Shown in pieces: positions 1 to 11,839 of a stretch of 64,000 nt of DNA. Each line of letters starts with the position of its first letter. The first letter of the stretch is position 1. Below the pieces are notes generated by a model. It saw only the letters and a program-made list of their open reading frames with translations. It was not told the origin of the DNA and did not search any database. Source of the DNA: Ptiloglossa arizonensis (lineage: Eukaryota > Arthropoda > Insecta > Hymenoptera > Colletidae); NCBI RefSeq assembly GCF_051014685.1, contig NC_135051.1:16201557-16265556 (forward strand), written 5' to 3'. Position numbers and translations under genes: made by a program.

Positions 1-699
1 TAAAATTTTGTCCACTGTAAATTCCATGGAATCTTTATTACACAATTCTTAAAGTATCTCTTTTACAAAAACAGTTTACAAAAATGTTTTCAAGATAAAA
101 GTTTCTTTTTCTCGCAAAAGTATCGCGAGTTACTTCTTCGAAAATTAAAAGTCAACTTTTATTTTTCGACCGAAAGAATCGAATACCATGTTTCGCTTTC
201 GAAAAAGTATCGTCGACAAAGGAACTAATCCCGTTCGACGATTGCTATTAAAACGAAAAAGTTTCGTTGGAAACGTCCACGTTCACATGCTCAACGACCG
301 GTGTCCTATTTAGAGAACAGCCCAGTGTTACGAGCCGACATTTTCCTATGTCGCATGAATTAAAACATGCACGAGATCACAAATCACAAATCAAAAATAT
401 TCACAAGGTATATCGCTCTATTTCTCGTGACTCCGAGATTAATGAGATACAGGTTTGTCCACGTGAACCTATACCTATTCGTTCGATGCAGATTGTGCAA
501 GCTCATTTTTCGCGCTAGATTTAGGAGTGCTAGATGGCGGATACATACTAGGAATATAGATAATACGTATAATTGATAGGAGGAAGGCAAAAACGTTCCG
601 TGGGACCTGATACAAGACGTGATAACGCGGCGACTTTTATTCTACCTTATCATTCAGGATTTATACGGACAGATCCGTGAGTACTGTCTATACTGTCCT
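1..699. other. AT-rich sequence, no gene seen
   Basis: Non-repetitive AT-rich DNA with scattered CpG. Short open frames (up to about 80 codons) overlap on both strands and show no recognisable protein, no signal peptide and no convincing splice-bounded exon. No RNA gene was recognised. Confidence 0.5.
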
Positions 700-1855
700 A
701 ATTTAGCTCATAATTATACAAACGATGTCAACTTTATCGTTTCTATAAAGGAAAATCCGGTCGAACACGAAACAGTGGTGTCTACAAGTCGCTGTAGAAA
801 ATAAGAAAATTTTATTAACAGTAGATGCCAACTAAAGGGAATTGTCGAATCTTCATTGTAAAACAACGTCGAGCTTATCGTTTCAATAAAAATAAAACTC
901 GTATCAAATTCTAAACAGTGCCATCTTTAAGTCATTATAAAAAATAAGAAAATTTTTTAAACAGCAGATGCCAAACAAAGAGAGTTGTCAAGTCTTCATT
1001 GTGAAACGAAGTCGAATTTATTATTTCCACAAACGAAAATTTGATCGAGCCCTAAATAGTATTATTTGTAAGATATTTATGAGTAATAAGAAAATTTTCT
1101 AAACAATAGTTGCTTAATAAATAGAGTTACCCAGTGTCCACTGTAAAACAACGTCGAGTGTATTATTTCCACAAAGAAAAATCTGATCGAGTCCTAAATA
1201 GTACTATCTCCAAGACATTTATAAGAAATAAAAAAATTTTCTAAACAGTAGATATTAACAAAAAAAAAAAAAAAATGGTTTTCATCGTAGAACGAAGTCG
1301 AGTGTATTATTTTTACAAAGTAAATTCTGATAGAGTCCTAAATAGTACTATCTCCAAAACATTCATAAGAAATAAGAAAATGTTCTAAACAACAGATGGC
1401 AACCAAAGGGAGTTGTCGAGTTTCCACTGTGAAACAAACTCGAATTTATTATTTCCACAAAGCAAATTCTGATCGAGTTCTAAATAGTACTATCTCCAAG
1501 ACATTTATAAGAAATAAAAAAATTTTCTAAACAGTAAATATTAACCAAAGAGAATGGTCTTCATCGTTGAACGACGTCGAGTGTATAATTTTTACAAAGT
1601 AAATTCTGATCGAGTCCTAAATAATACTATCTCCAAGACATTTATAAGAAATCAGAAAATTTTCTAAACAGCAGATACTAATAAAAGAAAATGGTCTTCA
1701 TCGTAGAACGACGTCGTGTGTATTTTTTCCACAAAGAAAATTCTATTTGAGTTCTAAATAGTACTATCTCCAAGCCATCCATAAGAAATAAGAAAATGTT
1801 CTAAACAGCAGATGGCAGCCAAAGGGAGTTGTCGAGTCCCCGTCGTAAGAAAGAC
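700..1855. repeat. Tandem array, about 143-bp unit, about 8 diverged copies
   Basis: The landmark AACAGCAGATGCC or a close variant recurs near 817, 960, 1101, 1243, 1388, 1530, 1667 and 1804, giving a period of 137-145 bp. Each unit also carries a GTCGAG...TTATTTCCACAAAG block and an AAATAGTACTATCTCCAAG block followed by AAGAAAATTTTCTAAAC. The first, partial copy begins around 700-780. Copies have diverged by substitutions and small indels, so the array is not very recent. The array stops abruptly where the GC-rich stretch at 1856 begins. Function unknown. Confidence 0.85.
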
Positions 1856-2745
1856 GTCCGGCCCAACTTCAGTTAGACTAGGCGGTAGCCACGGATCGTG
1901 ATCGCGTACGCGGGAAAGAAAATGAAAGGGAAAGGGGCAGGAAAGGGTAAAAGGAAGCGTGAGAAAGCGAGAGAGGAGGCAGATAAAGAGGGTGGCGGCG
2001 CAAGGCACGGCGAAGGAGTCGAAGACGAGAACCGTACCGAGGGCTGGGGAGGGGGGAGGATGCATGAATGTGCTGGCAAGAACAATTGATGAAAAACGGT
2101 GCGAGAGTGGTTGGGTTTCTTGGAAAGTCTCTCCGCGAGAGGCACGCTGCAGAATGAAGGGAGGCAGGTGCATCGCGGGTGCAGCTGGAGGCTGCATGCA
2201 CCGTCGTTGCAAGATACTCTGACGTCCTCTTCTCCTCTTCTTGTGCTTCGTCTCGCCCCTACGCCCCCCCCCACACCCCACCCTCCACGCCTACCCGGTG
2301 CCTCGCTCCTCACCTTGATCCCTACCCCTCGTTCCGTCAGGGGCAAACCGCCAAGACAAAGCGGATCCAGGAAAATATTCGCGCACGGGGGGACAGCCGG
2401 CAGGGATTTTCAAGAGAACCGTGCCAACTGACCCTGGACGTGGAAACGTTTTCGATTCCCGGGATTTTACGCTCGTTGTAACGATTTCGTTGATTTTTCC
2501 ACACCGAGTCAAGGAACTGGCTCGCCGGATCGTCCGCGAATCCAACTCACAAAGAATCCCGACTCGTCCGTTGCTCAGGTTTCTTCCGTGCGTTTTCAGG
2601 CCACACGGTGATTCGTTCGTCGCGAGTCGAATTTAATTAACGGTTGGCTACCGGCTTTCGGCCGTGGAGACGTCCGCAGACGAAATTACTACGCCACGTT
2701 TCGCGGTGATTCTATCCGATGCAGCGTGCACTTTTACCTATAATA
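1856..2745. other. GC/CpG-rich island, purine-rich tract, no confirmed gene
   Basis: Composition changes sharply from the AT-rich array on the left to GC-rich, CpG-rich sequence. It includes a purine-rich tract at about 1915-2075 (GAAAGGGAAAGG-type) and a CCCCCCCC-rich stretch at 2265-2300. Several frames are open on both strands (up to 175 codons, minus strand), all low complexity and mutually overlapping, which is expected from composition. It could be a promoter or leader region, but no TATA box or clear splice donor was found. Tandem arrays border it on both sides. Confidence 0.5.
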
Positions 2746-3225
2746 ACGCGCGCTAAGTAGGCCAACCGGGTATTTGGAATATGGATGCGGATCGAGGAGA
2801 ATAATATCTGTTGATATCATTGACTTGTGGAAGACAAGTTTGATTGTGTGACTTGTGGAAGTTATGGGCGAATAACCCGTGTTAAGTAGACTAATTGGGT
2901 ATTTCGAATTTGGATGGGGATCGAGGAAAATAATATCTGTCGATATCATTGACTTGTGGAAGACAAGTTTGATTATGTGACTTGTGGAAGTCATGGGCGA
3001 ATAATCCGTGTTAAGTAGGCTAACCGTAGGGTATTTGGAATTTGAATGCGAATCGAGGAAAATAATATCTGTTGATATCATTGACTTGTGATTATGTGAC
3101 TTGTGGAAGTTATCTTTATATCTGTTATCAGTATATCTGTTGTGGAAGTTATCAGTATATCTGTTGATATCATTGACTTGTGGAAGACAAGTGTGATTAA
3201 CGTGACTTGTGGATGTTACGGAGTA
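2746..3225. repeat. Tandem array, about 129-bp unit, 3 copies plus scrambled partial copies
   Basis: AAGTAGGCCAACC-like landmarks recur near 2755, 2884 and 3014. Each is followed by GGGTATTTGGAAT, GATCGAGGA(A/G)AATAATATCTG and ATATCATTGACTTGTGGAAG. After about 3090 the repeat breaks into shorter pieces (ATCAGTATATCTGTTG, GACTTGTGGAAG) up to about 3225. A minus-strand frame of 212 codons across the array is a by-product of the repeat and shows the periodicity at protein level; it is not called as a gene. Confidence 0.85.
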
Positions 3226-3778
3226 CTTGTGGTAACGATCGAAGAAAGCAGAGAAAAATAATCGAAAAAGAAAACACTTGAAATATACTGAGTTTGTATC
3301 TTTCGTTAACGTAAATGTATATTTTGTTAGGAAGAAATGGATTAAAATTTGTGCAGCAGTGTATATTACCATCTCGAGAATATTTTTAACTACGATAAAG
3401 TGTCATTTATACTGTGCTCCAACTAATAAAAATATTGCAATATTGCACGAGAATCATCTGTCTTTCATTAAACCAGATATCAAAGAGTTCAATGGTGCAA
3501 GCCAGCTTCCAATTCATTCCCAACGCCAGGAACATTATTTTCAGAAGTATATTTCTCCTCCGTGCTTTCTTCGATTTCTCCAATAATCTTCCCGATCGAT
3601 TCTTAACACGAAAGAAATCGCTTAGATCCATCTGGTCACAATATTCTCCCGCAACAACGGAGCTCCGTTAACTCTCTCCAGGTCCACGAACGAATAAATA
3701 TCCTTACTCCTATATAACGCGAAAAAGAAGCTCAGAAAATTAACGTTCGTTGCGTATTCCCGACCAGCTGATAGAAAT
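3226..3778. other. AT-rich sequence, no gene seen
   Basis: Unique AT-rich DNA. Overlapping open frames of 74-102 codons exist on both strands, with no recognisable domain and no supporting splice signals. Nothing else identified. Confidence 0.45.
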
Positions 3779-4164
3779 TACCCACAAAATACAGAAAAGA
3801 AATACCCACAAAATACAGAAAAGAAATACCCAAAAAATACAGTAAAGAAATACCCACAAAATACAGAAAAGAAACACCCAAAAAATACAGAAAAGAAACG
3901 CCCAAAAAATACAGAAAAGAAATACCTGCAAAATACAGAAAAGAAATACCCACAAAATACAGAAAAGAAACGTCCACAAAATACAGAAAAGAAATACCCA
4001 GAAAACACAGAAAACAACTACCCACAAAATACAGAAAAGAAATGCCCAAAAAATACAGAAAAGAAATACCCAAAAAACACAGAAAACAACTACCCAAAAA
4101 ATACAGAAAAGAAATACCCAAAAAATACAGAAAAGAAATACCCAAAAAATACAGAAAAGAAATG
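3779..4164. repeat. 24-bp minisatellite, about 16 copies
   Basis: The unit TACCCACAAAATACAGAAAA plus GAAA repeats head to tail with few substitutions (ACAAAA/AAAAAA, ATACC/CGCCC, occasional GAAAACACAGAAAACAAC). Because 24 is a multiple of three, all minus-strand frames stay open and give octapeptide repeats rich in Phe, Tyr and Cys (two frames of about 150 codons). This is a consequence of the repeat and is not evidence of a gene. It ends at the GC-rich segment starting at about 4165. Confidence 0.95.
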
Positions 4165-5154
4165 TACAATTGGCAGATCTTCGGGTGCCCTTAGACACTC
4201 CTGTTGAGAGCTCGTCCGGAGATGCAACAATCCCGAAGGATTGAACATCACTTTGAAAAACGGAGCTTCTCCACTGCTCGGTGTGCTTGGAAAGGTTCGA
4301 AGGTAATTCGAGAACCTCCCCTCCCCCCTGGTCGAGCGGAGGAAGAAAAAAAATGGGGTAAAAAAAAAAAAAAAAAGAAGAGGAATAAAGAAAAGAGAAA
4401 CGAAAGCGAGGGGCCCCGGTCGTTTCGAATTCGTCGGACGAAACGAATCGGTATCGGCGGGGCAGGTTACGTCGGGGAACACGCGAGAGGTAGATCGGTG
4501 TGTGTTCGCAGGGGCAGCAATCAAGGCTGGTTGGCTACCTGGCGCGGCCACGGTTACAAAACACAGTCGAGTCGGGGACGTTTATCGCCGCCCTAAAGGT
4601 GAATTCACTCGGTGACGTCGCGCGACCGGACTCGAGAACTCGAGAGAGTCTAGACTGCTGGCAGACGTGGCAAAACGACGATATACAACACGGTGAGGCC
4701 CCGGTGCTCGCCGCCCGGTACCGTGATTGGCTGCCTTTACACGAACGACCAGATACCTTGCTACCCGCCGGACTCATCATGGTCTCTAAAGGGGGAGGAC
4801 GGAGAGGGATGGTGGGAGGGATGGGTGGTAGGTGGGGAGGTGGGGAGGTGGGGTGGGGGGCAGGTAGTCTTTATTATCATATACGTTCGCGGGAGCCCAG
4901 GGATGCGTGGTAACAGTGAGAATCAATTACGCAATCGTGATTGAACGATGAACTTTCGTGTCCGTGTGTGTTGTGCTCGCAGCCACAAAGCACCTACTAC
5001 CTCTGTCGCTATGGGACACTGGACGATCCTTGTCGCGACACGACGCTACCGTTGCGAAGAATTATCGTGGTATCGGCGGTGATAGTTAAACTGGGGTGTA
5101 CCGACGTGCAACGACGTGTTACGCGCAACTCGCGACCAGTGTACACCATCGAAA
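4165..5154. other. GC/CpG-rich island, no confirmed gene
   Basis: CpG-rich unique sequence with a poly-A tract at 4358-4377 and a GGGAGG/GGTGGG-rich G-tract at 4788-4862. The G-tract has several runs of three or more G and could form a quadruplex. Open frames up to about 150 codons overlap on both strands and none is recognised. A regulatory or leader role is possible but unproven. Confidence 0.45.
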
Positions 5155-5800
5155 CTACAGGGTGGTTTTAATGCTGGAGGCTGAATTTTTGATACGCGGT
5201 AGTGGTCATTTTTTTTTTGGGGGGGGAGATCAAATTAGAATTTTGGGCGTGGAACATTGGGTATTTGTAGGAATAAGGTTACTAGGAATTGAAGACAATT
5301 GGTTATGCCCATCATGCTACCTGTTAGAATGTACAGGGTGTTTTTAATGTAGGAGATTGAATTTTGAATGCACGATAGTGGTAATTTTTTTTTTGGGAGA
5401 TGAAATTAAATTTTTAGTCTTGAGACAATGGGTGTTAGTAGGAATAAGGTTACTGGGGATTGAAGACTATCGGTGATGCATAACTTGCGACCGTGTTAGA
5501 ATGTATAGGGTGATTTTAATATGAGAGGCTGAATTTTGAGCGCGTGGTAATGGTATTTTTTTTTTTCTAGAGATGAAATTAAATTTTTAGTCATGAGACA
5601 ATGGGTACTAGTAGAAATAAGGTTACTAGGGTTTGAAGACAATTATTCTCAAGATATTCTGAGCAAGTTATGCTCAACTTGCAACCTGTTAGAATGTACA
5701 GGGTGTTTTTAATGTGGGAGGCTGAATTTTGGACGCACGATAGTAATTATTTTTTTTTTCGGAGATAAAATTAGAATTTTTAATTGTGGGATAAGGCGTG
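5155..5800. repeat. Tandem array, about 180-bp unit, about 3.5 copies
   Basis: Each copy starts with (TG)TACAGGGTG(T)TTTTAATG at 5156, 5332, 5504 (TATAGGGTG variant) and 5697. It continues with GAGGCTGAATTTTG, a poly-T/G tract, GAGATGAAATTAAA, AATAAGGTTACTAGG and TTGAAGACAAT. The last copy is truncated at about 5800. The TACAGGGTG start also occurs singly elsewhere in the window, so the array may have grown from the end of a dispersed repeat. Confidence 0.85.
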
Positions 5801-6694
5801 TTAGTAAGAATAATTACTTTTCTCTAATTTTTCTTTTTCTTGATCATCAAAATGGTACAGATTCTTACGTCAGCGAAGCCGCGATAGCGTTTTGAGGAAC
5901 ATTCACGAATTGGTTATAAAATAGAAGAATGTATTAGAAATTTACTTTCTGAAAAATTGATACACGCCAGTGTTGAAAATAATTATTTTCCTACCGGTTG
6001 TTTGCGTGCAATAACAGCGTAGAAATTTTTTAATACCTTGCATTTCCGCGGAAATATTTTTTCTAACGGTAAATAAAAATGTTACTATCCCGTTCACGTG
6101 TAATTTTAATCATTATTATCGATCGAAAATGTTACTGCGGTTTCTATTTTTTCTTGTCGTGTTTTGACAAGATTTTCTATTATTGCTTTTGCTTGCATAT
6201 AGGTGCGTGTATCCCTTGAATCAAGGTTGCACCGTTGCACTTTTTTTTCAGGACGTTCTTATTGTATATAATATATATAAAAAACAAATGTCAGAGAAAC
6301 GTGGACCGAGGAACAACTCAAAGGAACAGATGTACAATGAATCCTTCTTGTGCAGTATGCATGAAAGAGAAAATAAAAATAGAAGTAGAAAAGAAGGGGT
6401 ACAAATAACACAGTGCACCTGTCCCTATCTTGAGATGCATCTAGGCCCAAGGAAGAGATGCACCTTTTAGGACATTTTTAAAGAGAAACCTACCGTTATA
6501 AAATAAACGTTTCCTGGATGTAACGTTGTATCATATCGAAGAAGTTTGTATAAAAAAATTTCCACCATGCTCATTTGTTTAATTATAAAATAAACGTTTG
6601 AAAAAGTCGTAACTTGTTCGTATTCAATCTTTTTTATTCACTGGTCGTTCGAGGGATGTTTTTCACACGTAATACTCAAAGAAATCTATTAATT
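5801..6694. other. AT-rich sequence, no confirmed gene
   Basis: AT-rich unique DNA. A + strand frame at 6183-6470 (95 codons) has a hydrophilic, basic C-terminal half and is followed by AATAAA-containing sequence at about 6500, but it has no recognisable domain and no splice evidence. It is left as an open frame only. Confidence 0.4.
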
Positions 6695-6780
6695 ATATTT
6701 ACAAATAAATATAATTAACACAAATATTTACAAATAAATATAATCAATACAAATATTTACAAATAAATATAATTACTAGA
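6695..6780. repeat. 29-bp AT-rich tandem repeat, 3 copies
   Basis: ATATTTACAAATAAATATAA is repeated three times with 29-bp spacing and only one or two differences between copies. Small local minisatellite. Confidence 0.85.
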
Positions 6781-8082
6781 AAATTAAAAAAATCTGTCTA
6801 TAAAAGTTATTTTCCTTTCATATCATCTGTCAGTAATCACACTGTATTTCATCAAATAAGTTTCGGTAAGAAATACAACTACGTTCCTCCCTTTGGTTGC
6901 TTCTATTTAAAAGAACTACCCTAAATAAAAAAATTCTCCACAATAAAAATCCCTTTAGTGTATTTACCGATGTCATTTCCCACGAACTGGTTTCTGGCGT
7001 CGATATCGTTTCCTCGGCCGAAGAAAATCGGCGCCGTAAGGAAGGTAGACCGTAAACGAAACGATTTCAATATTCACCGCGCCGAAGGACGGAAATAGTC
7101 GCGAAGTAATACCCACGAACAACAAGTGGACCCGCGCTCGGGGCAGATCCTATCGTCATCCGGTAGATAGCCGTGTAATGCAAATAAAACCGCGCAGTGA
7201 AGTTTCCCCAGGAATGCCCTTGACTTACATCAGATGCCAGGACGAGTTCACAGGGCCAACGGAAAGGGGAAGGATGGGCAGCATTGATTTTAAGCTAACG
7301 TGACATTGGATCTGATACGTGAAATTACGAAGGTTCGCTCACATGCATAATGCATACCGTGTGAGGGTTGGGGGGGAGGGGAGAAGGAAAGAAGAAGCGC
7401 AACAACGGGCGAAAGCATCGAGTTAAAGAAGAAGTAGTAGAAGACGAAGAAGAAGACGACGAAGAAGAAGAAGAAGAAGAAGAAGAAGAAGAAGAAGATT
7501 GAAAAAGAAGCAACAGGAAGACAATGAAGAAGAAGACGAGGAAGAAGTAGCAGTTACAACTCGCCTTCTTTGGTATTCCTCGGATTACTTCTCTTCCCCT
7601 TTCGCGATTCTTCTTTTGTCATGTTCATTTCTTCTTGCTCGCCAAATTTATGGCGCGATGGAATCGCCGGGCTCTTCTTTCGCACAGCCGCGGAAATGTT
7701 CAACGGTGCATGTTCCTCGGCCTCCTTCTTCTCTTACCACTCGCGGCCGGTAACATGTGAATAAAGAACAGAGGAGGGGACCTCGTAGTAAAGTTCGAAG
7801 TAGGGAACAAGACCGCGTTAACAAGTCGTTTCCAGGGAATGTTTAAGACATGGACGATCCACCACGCCAACGAAAATATTAAATATCAATCGTCCTACGA
7901 AACACGGACCTTCCACCTTGGGGAGAAAACGGGGATCGAAGCTGGCTTGGGAAAGGTTTTATGGCTCTTGAATGGGACCGGTGCCCTTATGGAGATCACG
8001 GGGAGGAAAGTTCTTCGAGTTTTACTTTTTCTTCGGTAGATGTTGCGAGAAAGTTTCGTTCGGACGTTCCGACCGAATGATG
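6781..8082. other. Moderately GC-rich island with a GAA microsatellite
   Basis: After about 180 bp of AT-rich DNA the sequence becomes GC- and CpG-richer (about 6960-8080). It contains an octamer-like ATGCAAAT at 7178 and a (GAA)n tract at 7426-7498. The tract keeps both strands open and gives poly-Ser and poly-Glu frames that are not genes. Overlapping frames at 7499-8098 are unrecognised. The island runs straight into the tandem array at 8083. It could be regulatory DNA; nothing shows a transcript. Confidence 0.4.
7426..7498. repeat. (GAA)n microsatellite
   Basis: Imperfect GAA/GAC triplets become a pure GAA run at about 7461-7496. Likely length-variable. Confidence 0.95.
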
Positions 8083-8660
8083 GAGGAAGTTTTTGCAACG
8101 TTCTATAATTTTAATGTTTGATTTTTCGAAATTCCATTTTTTTTTGGGGTGGGTATTTTTAAACATTGCGGGAAGAACGATGCGAATTTTAATTTTTCTT
8201 TGATTTTTGTAGCGAGGAAGTTTTTGCAGCGTTCTATAATTTTAATGTTTGTTTGATTTTTCGAAATTCCATTTTTTTTTTGGGGTGGGTATTTTTAAAT
8301 ATTGCGGGAAGAACGATGCGAATTTTAATTTTTCTTCGATTTTTGTAGCGAGGAAGTTTTTGCAGCGTTCTATAATTTTAATGTTTGTTTGATTTTTCGA
8401 AATTCTATTTTTTTTTTGGGGGGGTATTTTTAAACATTGCGGGAAGGAGAACGATGGAAATTTTAATTTTTCTTCGATTTTTGTAGCGAGGAAGTTTTTG
8501 CAGCGTTCTATAATTTTAATGTTTGTTTAATTTTTCGAAATTCCATTTATTTGGAGGGTGGGTATTTTTAAATATTGCGGGAAGAACGATGCGAATTTTA
8601 ATTTTTCTTTGATATTTGTCGTGAAGACGTTTTGCAGTGTTTTAAGTTTGTAATAGTGTT
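8083..8660. repeat. Tandem array, about 130-bp unit, 4-5 copies
   Basis: GAGGAAGTTTTTGCA(G/A)CG recurs at about 8083, 8212, 8350 and 8487. Each copy is followed by TTCTATAATTTTAATGTTTG, TTTTTCGAAATTCCATTT with a poly-T/G stretch, TTTTTAAA(C/T)ATTGCGGGAAG and GAACGATG(C/G). The last copy decays by about 8660. The middle copies are close to identical, so amplification is fairly recent. The array abuts the GC-richer stretch on its left. Confidence 0.9.
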
Positions 8661-10071
8661 TGATTTTTCGGTGGTTGAATTTTTCGTAAGTTTCAAAATT
8701 TAATATATTTTATGTATGTATAGGATGTCTGATCAATCGATTTTACAAATCGATGAGTTGTAAAAAATATGTTCTTACAATTATTGTTTGGTATGGAGAA
8801 GAATAGAAGAATACATATAAATGTATTTCGTTTTCCAAAATGGAGAATGTATAATTTAATAAAATGTTCACAGACTCTAAAAGAATCGTGTTTCATTTTC
8901 ACCAAAAAGAACGAAATGACTTTTCGAACAACCCAATATTTATACTATATTAGATAATGTTCTCGTCCATGGCAAATAATTTCGTTAAAAATATATTTTT
9001 GATACTTTCGATTCTTTGTAAGGTTCACTGTATCGAGATCAAACAGACACTCTGTATAGAGGCCTGCTAATGATAGTTTTTATTATTCTAAATCGATCGG
9101 TTTTTCTCATTTTTGTTTTTAAGTACTATCGTAAATTTTATAAAGTATTTGATGAGTAATTAGGCAGATATATTTATCTTTTTAATAGCACTCGTCCCAA
9201 ATGCAATGAAACAACGGAATAAAAAGTTTCGTACTTCGTTTATAGCTTTGTTGATCGTTTAAAAATATGGACCAACCATTTGTCCAGACGTCGATGAATA
9301 TATTGTTTTGCGAGAATGAGAATTTTTATGACACATGTAAAAACAGCTCCACCTTGAAGATGAATTTGGACAGATCATTATTTTGTGTTTGTTATTTTAT
9401 GTGCTGAAGTCATATGTATATCGTGCGAATGTTTGTCAGTGTGAGTAAAAATTAATGTTGACTAAATGGATTCGAAAATAACAATAAAATTAACTAAGAT
9501 ATTATCCCTGTGAGTATTTTCGAACTCTAGCCGCAGATTCTTTTGTAATTTTTGCACCATAATTTAATAAAATCAAATTGTATTTTACCGATGAAAAATA
9601 ATGTAAATAAAAGAGACTAAAAAATTAACATACTCTCCTCTTCTTATTTCTTGAATACTAAGCTACTACTAACGAGACTTCGAGACCTTCAACAATTAAA
9701 ACTAGAGGTGTCATTTCTATTATAATAAAACTATATTGGACACTCAGCCGAGTTTATATTTCACTATACATCCGTTTGTTCAAAATTTACAAATTATAAC
9801 TTCTACAACATGATTCAATACACGTTTCATCGTTTCGTTAAAAAAAATCGACATTATGTTATAAACAAAACACACTGTACATAATATATTTCTTCTACCT
9901 AAACAATCACCTTTACTTCATTCTCTCGATAGAACTAAAAATCAGCACAAAATTTCCTTAGATTCCATCAACTAAAATCAACCATATTCTTAACAAATTT
10001 CCTTTAAAAAATCACCCACCCACCTATATTTCCAAGTAATTCGCATACTTACATATTTCCCAATACCATCC
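8661..10071. other. AT-rich sequence, no gene seen
   Basis: AT-rich DNA with no recognisable protein, RNA gene or array. At about 8718 a TATAGGATGTCTG stretch weakly resembles the TACAGGGTG motif seen elsewhere. Short overlapping frames near 8693-8957 lie on both strands and are unrecognised. Confidence 0.45.
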
Positions 10072-11839
10072 ACGTTTAAGTGATTTTTTAAACGACTAAC
10101 CCTTTATTTTCAAATTATAAGTTTTGTAGAAATTTTATATCCAACACGATTACATGTTTCATAAATATACTACAGAAGATTGTCCTGACAATAGAGAGTA
10201 TTCTTTACAAAAAAATGAATCGAAAGCATGGAATGAAATTTTTTCATACGAGACTTCGTTTCGGATAAGGAAATATGTAAGTATACTACTATTCTGTAAA
10301 GATAAAAAATTGCTGAAAAAATGTTCCCATTCCGTTAACATCCCACTTAATTTCCCACTAATATCGTAATAAATACCGGTAAACCCGGTTACTTTGGGTT
10401 GTGTATCCTCTGGCATTACTTCTATCGACGAAGACTGAAAAGTTACGGTCGAAAGTCGTGGTAAAATATTTGCACGTACGGCAAACTTCGAACAGTTCCC
10501 GATACGCGAAGACGTACGAGGCTGCCTCTCAACATCGTTTAACTTCGAATAATCTTCGAACGAAATCGAATTTTTCGCCCACGCGAAGCCCCGATTTCCG
10601 ATCGCCGAATGCTACCCAATATATAAACAATCGAACCAACGAAACCAACGACCGCTCTCGATAATCATTTAAGGCCGATACTTCCCCCAAAGGGTTCCAC
10701 AATATTGCAAGGCCTCTCACGAAGGAACACTGTCCGACGATGTTTGTTCCCATTCCTGAGTTTATGTCTGGACGATGCGCCTCTCTTTCTCTACACACGG
10801 TCACATCAGTAAGGTTAAGAGATTTACGTTGCACACGTGCAGCAACAGTATCCGCGATGCACGTTCTCGTGCATCCCGCGTAACGAGACAACAAAACTCT
10901 TTATAAGGCACGGAATGCCGTTTTAATTTTTCACGTGGCGAAGGGGACGCAATATTCTACGTCGTGTTAAGAATATGATATTAGAGTTAAGCGACCGCCG
11001 GGGTTAATATCGTGGATGCACGTGCGTTATATTAATAAACATTACGGGGGCGGGCGTTGTAATTGTAGAAACCGAGGCTGTGAATTTTACACGGCGGTGG
11101 GATCGTTTTTGTATTTTTTTACAGATCCTGGGACGATTCCAGGTATTGGTCGAACGTGGCGTTGTTTAAAGTTGTCGGGTGTTCGACTCGAGTATAAATT
11201 ATCGATCTCGATAGACAGAATTGTCGAGAACTTGGTCAATTTACTCGACTTGTCGAGATTTAATTGTTTTCGATTCGTATCTTGCGGAAAAAATCCAAAA
11301 TGTTGCAACGGGGGTCAGGAGGTGGTTTTTGGTGAAAAAGTGAATCGAAAATGTAGAATGGAAATTTTTCGTGCGGGGCCTCGATTTCGAGGAAATTAAT
11401 TTTGAAAGTTTCCGGGGCACGCGTGGGATTGAGTACAGTTTGGCTGACGCGTCTGTGCAGTACTCATTGTTTCTACTTGGGTTGGTGTTTGTAAACATGA
11501 ATGGTGGCACGGTGTTGTTCGCTTTGCGACAAGCAGAAGTAACGATTAATTAACGGAATTATTAGAGGTGTTATTAGAGTACTTAAGTGTTATAGTACTT
11601 AACGAAACACGCACCCCGGAAATTTTTTCAATCGATTTCATTCCGAAACGAAGTCTCGTATGAAAAAATTTCATTCCATAGTTTCGATTCATTTTTTTGT
11701 AAAGAATACTTTCTATTGTCAGGACAATCTTCTGTAGTATGTTATTTGTGAAACATGTAATCGTGTTGGATATAAAATTTCCATAATACTAATAATTTGA
11801 AAATAAAGGGTTAGTCATTTAAAAAATCACTTAAACGTG
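10072..11839. repeat. About 1.77-kb inverted-repeat element (arms about 195 bp)
   Basis: The segment 10072-10265 (CACGTTTAAGTGATTTTTTA ... GAGACTTCGTTTCGGA) is repeated in reverse complement at 11642-11839 (TCCGAAACGAAGTCTCG ... AAAAATCACTTAAACGTG) with high but imperfect identity. The interior of about 1.38 kb is GC-richer. It has open frames of 60-127 codons on both strands but no recognisable transposase. The layout fits a non-autonomous DNA element with long terminal inverted repeats, or an inverted duplication; no target-site duplication was established. Part of the arm and interior belongs to a dispersed family also present near 61 kb. Confidence 0.75.
11335..11690. repeat. Two facing copies of a dispersed repeat family
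   Basis: A + oriented copy at about 11335-11510 carries GAATGGAAATTTTTCGT, CCTCGATTTCGAGGAAAT, TTCCGGGGCACGCG, TTGAGTACAGTTTGGCTGA, CGCGTCTGTGCAGTACTC and TTGTTTCTACTTGGGTTGG. A partial minus copy at about 11590-11690 includes GAAACACGCACCCCGGAAAT. The same blocks occur at 61085-61490. An isolated tail of the family (CATACGAGACTTCGTTTCGG) is at 10246-10265. Family identity is not recognised. Confidence 0.7.

Noticed and set aside
3732..4198. About 150-codon minus-strand frames with Phe/Tyr/Cys octapeptide repeats
   Set aside because: A 24-bp minisatellite keeps frames open automatically.
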